NCBI GenBank assembly: GCA_003344405.1
Contig: NOWV01000065.1
Coordinates: forward strand, 310,001 to 374,000
DNA length: 64,000 nucleotides
Direction of reading: 5' to 3'
DNA from: Trichoplax sp. H2
Lineage: Eukaryota; Placozoa; Uniplacotomia; Trichoplacea
Shown: positions 1-12,255 of the stretch, in pieces
How the letters are laid out: every line of letters starts with the position of its first letter
Position numbering within the stretch: the first letter of the stretch is position 1
Made by a program: the position numbers and the translations under genes
The notes under the pieces: model-generated
Databases searched by the model: none
The model's input: the letters and a program-made list of their open reading frames with translations, nothing else
What the model was told of the DNA's origin: nothing

Positions 1-183
1 TGGCATTTTCAGCCAATCTATACTCTTCCTTACTGAAGCTTCCATATATCGTTCCGATAGTTTGTTCTACCGTACTGAGCATGCGCTAAGATGACGCTCT
101 GTTGACTGCAAGTGGACTGTTCAGGCATGCGTAAACCCTTTCCATCTTCTGCTTTGCCTTGATCCATTGCCTGTGCTCACAAG
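1..183 (+). promoter_or_regulatory. 5' flank of CSTF2
   Basis: This is the sequence immediately upstream of the CSTF2 start codon. It is less AT-rich than the introns around it, as expected for a promoter and 5' leader. I see no convincing TATA box or other named element, so the promoter role is inferred from position only. Confidence 0.35.
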
Positions 184-3058
184 ATGGCTTCTGCAACCAT
201 TTCTCGGGAACGATCGCTACGTTCAGTATTTGGTATGTTAAATCTTTCTGTTCCTCATGTTCTTAGTGATAGGGTAGGATATTTATCTCCAATGATAGTG
301 GATGTAATGGAACGTAGGTTATGTGTATACGTAGTTTTATTGTCCTACAGTATCGTATCCAGGCGAGGCGTTATGGCGTGTAGAAAGGAAGAATCTTTTG
401 CTCTCGGGTTATCGATTAAGTGTAGGAATGGAATGATTATACAGTAGTTCAAATGAATCTTACTTGTAATCATGACATTAGAAAGGAGTAGATATTGCCT
501 ATGATATCATATCTATACCCTAACAAATCAAATCGTTCTTGATGAACCTTGTAAAGTGCGATCATACTTGCAACAATACTTTCATAAAGTTACGGAATGA
601 ATTAGTGAGAAATTTGCAAGTATATACATACAGTAAATGCATTCAACAATTCTTCCTACAGTATCGCCTATACGCTATAGGAATCATTAACGAGCTGCAC
701 ACCAATTAATTATGTAGGCAATGTAGTTTAGCAGGAATTATTCTTCCTCTACTAGTCCCTATTGATGCTTATCCACATACGCTACACTAATAGTAATATG
801 ATTAAACAAGAAGAAAAGATTGCCTATCGTAGTGTCGTGGGTGCAATATGCAATCCGGAAAAGATACCCTAACATAGTGTCGTAGGTGCAATATTCAATC
901 CGCAGTGGCAATGCCAAGTGAAAGTTGCTATCATATTGGAAATGGAATAATTTGTTTGCCTACTATATATTTGTGTCTTAAAATACTTTTGAGTGCACTC
1001 TCTTGACATCAGCAGCTATAGCGAACGGTAATGTGAACATAATGTAGCCTCTAAATTAACTGCTGCCATTCCTAATTACGGTAATCCCCTCTGCTAATGC
1101 AAACGCTACATGACAAAATTACTAGCTCTGAGACGCAACGCATGCTCTTTGAAGCTATCGATCATATTGTTTGAGAATGATATCGAAACACTTAATTTGT
1201 TATTCTTCTTGCAGTCGGTAATATTCCTTATGAAGCCACTGAAGAACAATTAAAGGACATCTTTGGAAGTGCTGGTCCAGTTGTCAGTTTCAGGTAGTAC
1301 TGTCTTGATGAAAATTTAATTGCTACCCTATCTTGCCAAATGTTAACTATTAGTAGTAATATCATAGTTTTGATTCCATTGGCAATGAATTATTATTAGG
1401 CTTGTATATGATCGTGAAAGTGGTAAACCTAAAGGTTATGGATTCTGCGAATTTCAAGACAAAGAAACTGCATTAAGTGCTATGAGAAATTTGAGTGGTT
1501 ATGAATTAAATGGGAGATCATTAAGAGTTGACAGTGCGGCTAGTGAAAAAGATAAAGATCGTAAGTTCACCTTACGTACTACCCATTTGTAGAATAGTCA
1601 TATGACTGAGAGTGTATCACTTGCCAGTTTCTGAACGATGCATTTCAATGTTGTAGTTCCTTTACAAATGCCGGCTGGTGGTGGTGGACTAGCAGAGGTA
1701 AAATTAAATATGATTTACGGAGAATGTAGTATAATAGAATAAAAATTTAAATTAGTAAACAATTGTTGCATTGTACACATTAACCTACAGCAGTTCATCA
1801 CCGCAAAGCATCAATTAAGTTATTGTCTTAAAGTTACTCAAGTTGTTTATATTCATGTTCTTTCTGTAGCCGTCTATGTATGGCGATGCAGTACCTATGG
1901 AAGAGGTTCCAGAAGTAATAAAAAAATCTGTGCAGAGTCTCCCACCTGAACAAATGTTTGAACTGATGGTTCAAATGAAGGTTAGTCAAACGATTTTAGC
2001 TTAGCTTGTATGCTATCCACTGCTGACATAATTTATGTATGCTGTCTTATTTTAGGAAAGTATACACAAGTACCCTGATGAGACAAGACGAATGTTGCTG
2101 CAAAATCCCCAATTGGCGTATGCACTACTGCAGGCTTTAGTTGTCATGAAAGTTGTCGATCCAGCTGAAGCAACAGTAAGTTTTATCAATTGTGGCTAAC
2201 AAAAATAAGATTGATTTTCCTATAAAGTTCTAGTGTTTTTTCTTTTTAATTTGCGAATAAAATATTTTCGATTTTTTTAGAAACTTTTACATCCTCCAAA
2301 TACCTTGGCGAAACCGTTAGGTGGTCCTCTACCCGGAATGCCAATGGAGCCTCAGGTTTTTAAGATATTTAAATTGTATTAGAACATTCTTTCACGAAAG
2401 ATAGACGTAATTAAGAAAATGATGTTGAAAAGTTGCAGTTCTATACACATATTAGCGTTATCGCGATTAGTCACTTATCGATTTCAAACTGCGTTAGCAG
2501 GTAGGTAGACCACCTGTCGATCCTGGATTTGGCCACGTTGTACCTGAACCTCAACAACGTCCTAATCAAGGAGCAGGTAATCCACAGCCCCCTCCAGCCA
2601 AGAAACCCTCAGCAAATCGTGCTCCACCTAATCCATCTACGACGACGCCTCCACCACCAGGTATCAAATTTAGCGATATATCCAAATCAATAATAGACGT
2701 GACTTTTATTAAAACCTAAGTTATAATGTAATCAAATTTTGTTGCCTGATAACAGCATCTCAAATTCGTGCTCAAGATCAAGAAAAGGTATTTTCAAATG
2801 TAGTTGTGTTATACTCTTGTTAAATTTGTTTTATATAATTTACAACAAACTGGTTCACAACTAGTACTGTATGCGCTTATAATATATTACGTGATAGCGG
2901 TTAACAATAATCTATGTTTTGCTGAAATTTTATTTCAGGCCGCTCTTATTATGCAAGTGTTGAGCTTAACCGACCAACAGATAGCTTTATTACCTCCGGA
3001 GCAAAGACAAAGTATATTGATATTAAGAGAACAAATTGCTAGAAGTAAAGGGCCATAA
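184..3058 (+). CDS. CSTF2: Cleavage stimulation factor subunit 2 (CstF-64), 10 exons
   Basis: CstF-64 binds the GU-rich element downstream of poly(A) sites and helps cleave pre-mRNA in the nucleus. Exons: 184-232, 1215-1293, 1400-1560, 1657-1697, 1870-1980, 2056-2175, 2281-2355, 2501-2660, 2756-2787, 2939-3058. All junctions are GT...AG and the total is 948 nt (315 aa). An RRM lies at about residues 13-95, with RNP2 VFVGNIPY (split across exons 1/2) and RNP1 KGYGFCEF. The CstF-77/symplekin-binding hinge follows (exons 5-6, [13 protein letters not shown]). A Pro/Gln-rich linker comes next, then the conserved C-terminal helical domain ending [20 protein letters not shown]. The vertebrate protein is about 577 aa; the long Gly/Arg/Pro region with pentapeptide repeats is missing here. 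The start is the first ATG, directly before the family-typical RRM lead-in. Identification is secure; exon borders are inferred from family similarity and phase. Confidence 0.96.
830..902. repeat. Direct repeat, two 28-bp copies, in CSTF2 intron 1
   Basis: Two nearly identical 28-bp segments (830-857 and 875-902) both run from TAGTGTCGT to CAATCCG. They differ at two positions and are offset by 45 bp. They lie inside the 982-bp first intron. No function can be read from the sequence. Confidence 0.75.
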
Positions 3059-4393
3059 TTGGATAATTCTGAATTGATTTTATAATCATATCTAATGAAA
3101 GGTGTACTGTATAATGTATGGAACTTCTCAAAATGTAAAGTAGCTGTTATGATAGCCGTAGTCGTTTTTGTTGTACTGCATTCGGTTACCATAGTATTAT
3201 TAATATTATCGCAGGTGATGGGACATTCTCTAAACGTTTACTACTGATAAACTGTATTCCATTTCCATACTGTGAAATTGTTTGGATACGGTACTGTACA
3301 TTGTATGATAACATGATTTATGCTTACCATCGCTGTTCTGTACATGTATAGCTGATTTGGTGTGTAAAGTTAGATCCCCTTATCTTCGGATAAGCTTATT
3401 ACAGAAGCACGATGAATTGTACTTTTACTTTCCCTATCTTGTAGACTTGTAGTCACGTAATTATACATTTTTGCGATGTACACTGTTATAATGTTTGAAT
3501 GGTTTACTGTATAGGAACTCTGCAGTATTAACATAAATCTTGTGTAAACTAGTAGACAAAAGTCTACGTATCCAACCCAAACTGTGCATCAATGCATCTC
3601 TTCCGTCCGTATACCGTGCGGTCTTTCTAATTGCTGCGTGGATTAATTTCTAATCCTCTATGATCACGTCATCGATGCTGAAAACTGGTTTTTGGAAACT
3701 GCTAGTGTTTGCAATATTTCCAAATGATTAAAGTGTGCAGCATGCTTCTTGATTCTAATTTTATTTTGTATTGATATCCAATTGCATGTTCCTGTGGATG
3801 AAGGTTGTATACATGCAGTCGATATACACGTACACTTCATTGTATAGTCGAGCCATGAGCTAAAGACTGTCCACAATAATGATATCATGGTAGCTAGTAG
3901 TGTACAGGATAGAACTATGAGAGGACTGCATGAGTTGACTGCAGGTTGGTTAAATTCAAATATTCATTTATTATGTGAGTAGTTGAGTCGAGTAAGGCGT
4001 ATTGCAGCAGACTATACAGTATTGCTTAACAGCTGCAATATTATGAGGACTTGGCGGTAGATAGGCTAAATCTGGCCGCTATAATTAAGTCACTTCATCC
4101 ATACTATCGTAGCTCATCTTTCCTTTGCTTAGAAGGATGCCAAGAACATCGACAGCAGTGTACGTTCTAGTAATGATGGAGATACTGCTATGCATAACAG
4201 TGCAGTATTATACTGCCTATTACTCGTATAGAACATATTTGTATGTCTACGCACTCAAGACCTCCAGGGTCTCCTTTTCATGTACTTTTTAATTGTACAC
4301 CGTCCACTATCATCCAAGTACGAGTATAGCAGTCATCGTATTTGACTTTTACTTTTCAACCCAGCTTGCCATCATCAAGCATTAGTTCATAAA

Positions 4394-4882
4394 GTCATGC
4401 TCAATTTTAGTATGAAGACACCTTACACCTTACACCTTAAGAAGCACATCATCTGTCTCAGCTCTGACGACAGGTAGCATCTAAACAAAATCTTCTATTG
4501 TACAAGTCGTTGTAAGTCATGCTCAATTTTAATATGAAGACACCTTCAATTAAAATAAGAAGCACAGCATCTGTCTCAGCTCTGACGACAGGTAGTATCA
4601 GAATAAAATCTTCTACTGTGCAAGTCGTTGTAAGTCATGCTCAATTTTAGTATGAAGACACCTTACACCTTATACCTTAAGAAGTACATCATCTGTCTCA
4701 GCTCTGACGACAGGGAGCATGTAAACAAAATCTTCTACTGTACAAGTGGTAGTAAGTCATGCTCAATTTTAGTATGAAGACATCTTAACCCTTCCAACGC
4801 TGAGTACTATTTGAAGAAGAAAATAAGAAGCAAAGCATCTGTCTCAGCTCTAACGCAAGTTAGCATGGAAACCAAATCGACT
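4394..4882. repeat. Tandem array, four copies of about 121 bp
   Basis: Copies begin at 4394, 4516, 4634 and 4756, each with GTCATGCTCAATTTTA. Each then carries a shared TATGAAGACA segment, TCTGTCTCAGCTCT and (copies 1-3) AATCTTCTA. Spacing is 118-122 bp. Copies differ by substitutions and small indels, and the fourth carries an extra insertion. No ORF runs through the array. Confidence 0.9.
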
Positions 4883-5075
4883 GCAGCAGACTTTGTCGCC
4901 GCTGGATGGCTCAACCTGCATACCGTATGACGTCGTGGGCGTCATGCCTATAGCGTCAACGACGGGCGGACGTGCTCGTCCAACGTCAGCAACAACGATT
5001 TCACACTCTACCAGTCAGAATGCAATCCAGTCGTGAATCAAGTAACACAGTATCACTCCGCTCAACCGGGTGAGG

Positions 5076-5195
5076 TGACAGTGTACTGTACAGTAGAGAG
5101 AGTACTGTACTGTACAGTACTGTACACTGTACTCTACTGTACAGTACTATACTGTACTGTACACTGTACCCTACTGTACTCTACACTCTACACTA
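5076..5195. repeat. TACTGTA/TACAGTA simple-sequence stretch
   Basis: About 120 bases are built almost entirely from overlapping ACTGTAC and its reverse complement, with CTCTACAC steps toward the end. Because the motif is self-complementary, the strand can fold into many alternative short hairpins. The stretch lies about 330 bp upstream of the taxilin start codon. Confidence 0.85.
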
Positions 5196-5514
5196 TTTAA
5201 GCTATTTACGCTGAGTATCTGAGTAATCGGAGTTATTATGGCTGGGCCTACTCTACACTCTACTCTCTTCAATCGCGCATGCTTGCCATTCTTCCCACTC
5301 CAAGCAATAGGTAAATTTTAGAGGGAAAAATCGGTTACGTCACGAGCTGTCATGAAGGCACGAGTCAGAATCACTGTAGGACTGCGGTGCCCAACTGTAT
5401 AATAAGAACATGCGCAAGAAGCAATACGCCATAACCCGCTTGCTTCAAAATAAGAGTACGCTTGCGACCGCTTGCATCTCCATTCTCAATCACTGAATTT
5501 TTACGCTAGAAAAA

Positions 5515-8500
5515 ATGTCCAAGACAGAAGAAGATAGGACACCATCTGAGGTAAGGAAAGCCTCTTGATGATAGGATTACAGTATGTAGAAGAGGAAGGT
5601 TGATGGTTGACGATGGAGTCATCATCACAGACTACAGTAATCGATCGTACGAAGATAGATTAGTCAGCCTATTGTATTGAATAGTATTCCATTAGTCCAC
5701 GCCTGCTGGAGAATCGATGGATTCGATTGGCTTGATTTTGCAATTTTGTAGATAACATTTCAATCCATATCCTGATAGATTAATCAACAACTTGCTGAAG
5801 AATTCAATCAAAAAATGGACGTTTCCACCACTAACGTACCGACTAAAATGCCGAAAGGTAAAGATAACGTGACAATGTTGCATCATGGTTCACAACATAA
5901 CTGATCAATCCATACGTTGATTTATCTTCTGTTGATTAAATGCGATCATCATCCCAGCATCATCAACTAGTTTCATTGCCAATGAACGAATACAATCTAT
6001 CCCTTAACAATAGATCATTTAAAATAACCAATTTAGATTCAGCTAGCACAACTGCCGTTCAAATCGATACTTTGAAGTGGATAACAACCACTGAGGATAA
6101 TATGATGCATACTGTATCATCCTTCATCATCATGTTCGACGGTAGTACTTTCATATCGTTTTACTCGTATTCGCGATGAAATCAGAGAACGGTAGAGGAG
6201 TGAAGGATGGATACCTTAAGCTTCAATAAATGGACTACCCAAAATATCGAAAATGGAGTAGCAAGAGTCGACTCGTAAAACTCAACCTTGATAACCACTG
6301 GTCTTCCAATTCACGACCACACAAGTACAGTAGTATCATGATATTAGCTAATATTTTCCAACAATCTTAATAAAGCCATCAATGATAAGAAGTATACCCT
6401 ACACTCCAATGATCGATATGTAATCGAGATAGAATCCATTACCTTAACGAAATGGTAAAGGTTAAATCGACATTGAACTTAGCCATTCATTGAAAACAAT
6501 ACTTTATATAACATCACAACTGTCCGTTGACAGTAGTTACGTGTATGACATATAGTTTACTGTGACAGAAAGACATCATGATTTTATAAAATCATCAAGA
6601 GTATTTTATTCGCAGCAAAGTATCACTCCCTTGATTAGGCTGATTCTCAAGTTATTGTACACTCCGCTAACGTCATAGTTCATTTTTGGCTCAATTGTAT
6701 CGTCATATTGTTGCTGCGTTACTTTGATATTCGATAATGAATAAAGGTGATTGCTTACAATTCGAGAATTACTTTCGGACTACCAGCAGGCAGCGTCCGT
6801 CCACAATGTATAAACTATTAATTTACTACCAACCAAATCAATGCCCCTGCTACGTTGCTGGTAGCAACCCTATCGTAGTAATAGCTTACCAAGAGTGAAT
6901 CAAACGATAGTACAGCAGCAGTTCTATACGTTAATACATTTCAGATAATTTCCATCACGGACGAAAGTCACTGATCCGGCGTGGCATGAAGATTTGACGT
7001 TCTTTCATTTTAGCCTTCAATACACATTATACGATCATAAATGATCCATATCTCCTACACAACTGTATTATTAGAGTACAGGCGACATAGCACTATACAA
7101 CAAGCTGATTCATTTAGACTAGTATAATATATTGCATTGCCCGATCCTAATAAAGTGCATCAAAACAGCATTTCATCGTTATCCATCTCACTGAAATATA
7201 AGTCAGTTTTGATAGATTGTGCATAGGACATATTTGTTTTTACGTGGTACGTGATTGTAGTGACTATTGACTACCGTAAACGATTCTGTTCGAGAATACA
7301 GATTGCACGATATTTGATTAATAGTTTTCGTCAGCTCAACTGATACGAGCTTATATTGTTAGGATTGAAGGAAGATGTTAAAGCTGTTTCTTTATTACTA
7401 CATTATATTAATCTAGTTTTGTTTTATATAATTATTATCCGTATCTTTTTGCTAGATCCTCTTATGAAACCGCTGTTAAAGGCCTTCGATGAAGCTGCTA
7501 CACCGGAAGAAAAACTAGCAATAGCATGTTCTCATTATCTGCAGACGGTATGTGGGTGGATAATAATATGTTGTAATCTTGCATAATAACTATTCTAGAT
7601 GATAATTTACAACTTAGTACAGGTTACAATTGATTCTTGTCCTTATCATTGACTTGATAAAAATTATGTTTGATATACTTGGTCAATCATAGTATTAACT
7701 TCTGCCCTTGAATTCAATCGTTGAAAGGTGGATCCAGTACTGTCAATACGTAAAGCGCTAAAAACTAGAAGCGCAACATCTGCTAGTGCGTTAGTACTGC
7801 ATCACTTTATTAACTTAAGACTAAACAATCCACACATACCGCTTCATAACATACGTATACTGTAGTAGAAGTTTTTAATTGTTAAGAATTCCTTTAGTTA
7901 GACCGAGTGAATCCTTATCCTTAATTTGTAGGATTCTGGAAAAGTATAGCATACTGATAATTAATAGTCAATACGTATCCACTAGCGATTACATACTTGA
8001 AAAAATGAGCGGTAGTACAGTAGTAAACAGCCAAGATCTGAACCAGTGGAAATGATAATTTACGCGACTACTTTATAATGTTATCGGTACCATGTACTCA
8101 ACTTACAATAGTATAACGATATTAATTAGACTAACTTTTATGAAAGGGTAATTATTTCAACGATCGAAATCGATCATATGACATGTTTTTGTAAATGCAA
8201 TCACTGAATGAAACCAATATATCTACCAACTTAACTAATGGAGCGATAGTTACTAATGTTGATGCTCGTTAAATAATACAGAGTAAAGCCTTGAAGAAAC
8301 AGGAGAAATCCGTCAAGGCTAATACCGTAAATCAACAACGAGTAAGTGAATTGTTATTGTAGAGCAATGAATGGAATAAAGATTATTCATATAACCAATA
8401 AATGATACTATTTTTAACTTATTTTAATTTATTATTTGTTCTTAAGAATTAACTGTTAAACATTAACACTTATTCAAGCATAAAAATCAAATTACTATAT

Positions 8501-11500
8501 TGTCTAGAACCATACCGTAGCGCTTACTCTTCAAGAAAATTATTGCAATACATTTCTTATAAATTTATACCAATTCCTAAAATGTCATTATGACGGCCTC
8601 GTTATATCTATCCTCTATTAAACTTAGCTATTTCAGTGAAAATTTACGGCTACTTTTTTTAACAGTTGTCATCAAAGCTACAAATGATGTTAGTATTCGG
8701 TGATTTCAATAACTCTTTGCCGTCCGATACATGTAGCATCATTTCGTTTATAGACTTTAAAAATTGGAATTTCTATCGCTGATGATACTGCGTGCTCTTT
8801 GTTTAGCTATATTACTCATATACGTTACAATACACTACCTTTTATATAGTAATATAGTAGCAAGACAATTGCTACATATGTACACATTTTTGAATTGCAT
8901 GACATCTGTGAATTGCTTTATACTAAAAGCGCCAAGCGAACAAATTAGGTCTTTCGTTTACACCTAGTGCATTACTTGTACTAAATATGATAATAAAAAA
9001 GAAAGTAACGTCCTTTGCTTCCTATGTAAGCTCACTAAGGAAAAGCAATCTCTGCAAACTCAACTGGAAAAAGCAAATTCGGCTAAAGTAAAGCTGGAAA
9101 ATTTATGCCGAGAACTACAGCGTCACAATAAAGCAATAAAGGTAAGCAAAATAATACACTCGTACTAGGTTTTAATTCCTCAAGTATAGTATAAAAATCC
9201 AGTTTGCTATGACTTTCCTGAGAAGCAATTTTTCCTTTTACTGCGTTAGTTCGTAGTGAATATTTGTTCTTATACGGTATGGATAAATAAATGTGTTGCC
9301 ATACAGCTATTATTGACTACAAATCTGTCTAGGCTAAGCGGTAATATTCTACATGGGCCATTTATAGGAGCATATTTAGTGATTTATACGTTATAAAACT
9401 TTTATATATTGCTTTCATAGGAAGAGTATATGAATCGTATCAAAGAAGAAGAATCGAAACGTCAAGCAATAGCTACAAAATTTCAGGTATTGTACACTAT
9501 GTAAATGGTGCTAGAATAATACGTGCTACATTCTATCACATCAATGATAAAAGTTTGAGCAAAGTATTTATTACAAGCATATTCTAACACCTTCAGTAAG
9601 TTCCTAGTAAACTATAATAGCAGCTTATAGCTTGATAATGCATATTTTTGACGCCAGAATCAGCTCTGCTGAAATAACATCAATAAAGTTGCAACCGTGT
9701 TAATGTTATTATTTGAAAATGAAAATATATCGTCTAAGTAATTATAATGCTATACAGTAATGAGCTAACAACGTACTACTATGCAGTTACTGTATAAGCA
9801 CATTTAACCGTGCAGTTAATGTAGGAATTTATGCAATTCAATTAATATTGATAAGATATGAATTATAATATTAGCTGACTACCTGAATTATTTATGTTAA
9901 AGTACCCGAGTGTAACTACTAAAGCAGTTAAACAACGTGGTAAAGCTTATACATGAAGGAAAATTTCAACAAAATTTTTAATATTCCACGTTTTAGTCTA
10001 CAATTGACGACATAACAAATCAAATTCAGGAACAAAGCGAAAAAAATGTTGCTTTACAGGACCAAAATGCAGAGTAAGTAGACGTATTCAAAAAAATGCC
10101 AAAAAGTTCACATTTGCACTTAAATTAATGCATTTTTATCAAAGTATATTACTATGCGTATCACTCATTAACTGAAGCAATTTATCAAAGATTGTGTAAT
10201 AATAAGATTCGAGTTTCTACTTAGTGAAATTGATCAGTAGTAAATCGGCATATCGAATCACTCTCTTTAAAAAAAAAACTACAAGCCATATACCGAATTG
10301 TCATTCTACTTTACTCCACTGTCTTCTAGATTAAGTAAGAAGTTAAAAGGATTGCTGGAGCAGTACGACGTAAGAGAAGAGGTAAATATGCTCTCAGAGT
10401 TAGAATAGAATTCTAATAATTTTCTCCAGTTTATTCATATCTTGAGAAAGTACTAAAAATCAATGTTGTATACTTAGCACGTGGAAAAATTATTTAAACA
10501 AAAACAACTTGAAGTTCAGCTCTATGAAGCTAAATTCAACCAAATTAATAAAATATTAACCGAAGAAAGAGCACGTTACGATAAAGCTAAAGAACTTGTA
10601 AGATTTTACATATTTAGAATCACAATTTGTATATTACGGCTAATAGATAGTACCAAAACTCTGATGACTTAGTACAGTGTAATGAAACTACATCAAGATA
10701 TTAGCGTAAAAATAGTATAATGGACTTTCCTCTATTTAAAACTCTTAGTTTATAGCTGAAAATAACGAACAAAAGAAAAAATGCGAATTATTAACTAAAA
10801 ATGAAGCTGAGTTGAAGAAGCAGGTAGTACCCATAATAGAGTTATTACGTCGTTTCTGATTTATAAAATTAAGTAAATTAACATAAGGTATTATTTTTGT
10901 CAGCTTTTAGCGTACACCGATAAATTTCAAGACTTTCAAAAAACCATTGATAAAAGTAATGATATTTTCAATACCTTCAAGAAAGAAACGGAAAATGTAA
11001 GAAATGCAGTTCTGGCAAATATGTTTGATATACATGTGTTAATATCGTACAAAATGTTCAATTTCAATGGTATAAAATATCATAGGCTTCAAAAAGTATT
11101 AAAAGATTAGAAAAGGAGGTTATTGTATGGAAGACTAAATGGGAGAACACAAATCGTGCATTTTTAGAAATGACCGGGGAGGTTTGCGCTAGACTAAAAA
11201 TATTTCTATATTTTTCTACCGATAAAGTAATGTGCTACGTTGCTAACGGTAATTTATTGCTATACTGAACTGTATTGATAGAAATTAAAACAAGAAAAGG
11301 AACATGAAAATTTCAAAGCTAAATTTGATCGTTTAAAAAGCTTATGCCATGCTCTTCAAGAGGAAAGAAACCAACTTCGACAAAAAGTAGCTGATTTTAC
11401 CAAGGTCCGTACTCATGTCGCAAGACACGATTAAATTTAATGATCATTCTATTTTACATGATTAGCTGATCAGTTACTTTATTTCTATACCCATATTTAA

Positions 11501-11741
11501 ACAGAAAAAGGAAGTTAACACAAAATCTTTGGAAAAAGACAACAACGAAAGCGCCGAAATTGATGACGTCAACGACAAAAATGAAAAACCAAGCCATGAT
11601 GAAGTGCCAGATCTAGATAATGTAAACAGTAATGCTAGTACAACTGATAAAATAGATAATGAAGAAGTAAACGATTGTGCTGCTACATTAACAGATCAAG
11701 CCAATGATGACCTTGTGGCATCATCCAATAAAAATTCTTAA
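5515..11741 (+). CDS. Taxilin, coiled-coil syntaxin-binding protein, 14 exons
   Basis: Taxilins are cytoplasmic coiled-coil proteins that bind syntaxins and act in vesicle traffic. Exons: 5515-5550, 5779-5857, 7456-7547, 8282-8341, 9031-9141, 9421-9486, 9997-10073, 10330-10381, 10478-10597, 10749-10823, 10904-10996, 11086-11181, 11282-11404, 11505-11741; 1317 nt, 438 aa. Hallmarks in order: ATPEEKLAIA (residues about 50-60), ENLCRELQRHNKAIKEEY, KLFKQKQLEVQLYEAKFNQ, LAYTDKFQDFQKTIDKSNDIF, and LKSLCHALQEERNQLRQKV near the end of the coil. A last acidic Asp/Asn/Glu-rich tail follows. It is shorter than human alpha-taxilin (546 aa), mainly at the N-terminus. Which vertebrate paralogue (alpha, beta, gamma) it matches cannot be settled, so no symbol is given. 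The two small 5' exons rest on splice phase and are the least certain part. Confidence 0.92.
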
Positions 11742-11858
11742 TTAATTACTTAATGTAACATTAAAATTATCATGGAATTGCCAATACATTGTGCAGTACT
11801 GTAGATAGAGTGTAAATTTCGACATAACATGCCTGATCTCTTAGTTAGTGACAGCGTA

Positions 11859-11864
11859 AATAAA
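11859..11864 (+). terminator. Putative poly(A) signal of taxilin
   Basis: An AATAAA hexamer lies 118 bases after the taxilin stop codon. Position and consensus fit; use is not shown. Confidence 0.5.
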
Positions 11865-12135
11865 AATAATTATGTAAAGTATATTATAGTCAAGGTAAGT
11901 TGCAAGCTTAGCAACAGCTGGCTATTGCTAAGCATTAGCTGCATGAAGTACAAGCGATAAATTATTAATTATAAAGACGTCTCTTCCGTATCTCGTGTTA
12001 CCAGTTGGTAACTTTTTTACGTTCGATTGGCATAATGCCACTGAATGCATTTTATGTTAATGAAGAGGTAATTTTATAATGGATAGCCATTCGCAAATTA
12101 ATAAAATAACATCTTTTTAACCGTTTTATAAAAAA

Positions 12136-12141
12136 TTTATT
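12136..12141 (-). terminator. Putative poly(A) signal of PSMG1
   Basis: AATAAA on the minus strand lies about 115 bases past the PSMG1 stop codon. Position and consensus fit; use is not shown. Confidence 0.5.
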
Positions 12142-12255
12142 GAAGAGCAACAATACTATTTTTACAATTGATCAAGTCAGTACGTACAAATAGAACACTA
12201 CGTTACTTCGTTTAAAAGAATGGCTTTGCTGATTTTTAATAAGTTAGGAGAGTGA

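Larger units (their letters stand above)
3059..5514. other. Intergenic region between CSTF2 and taxilin
   Basis: No coding exon is visible on either strand. The first several hundred bases probably hold the CSTF2 3' UTR, but I see no clear AATAAA just after the stop. A tandem array (4394-4882), a GC-richer patch at about 4890-5060 and a TACTG-rich stretch (about 5076-5195) occupy the second half. The last 200 bases should contain the taxilin promoter and 5' leader. Confidence 0.6.
11742..12255. other. Gap between convergent taxilin and PSMG1
   Basis: Taxilin and PSMG1 point toward each other, so this 514-bp gap should hold both 3' UTRs. Candidate poly(A) signals are present on each strand. 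No coding sequence is seen. Confidence 0.7.
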
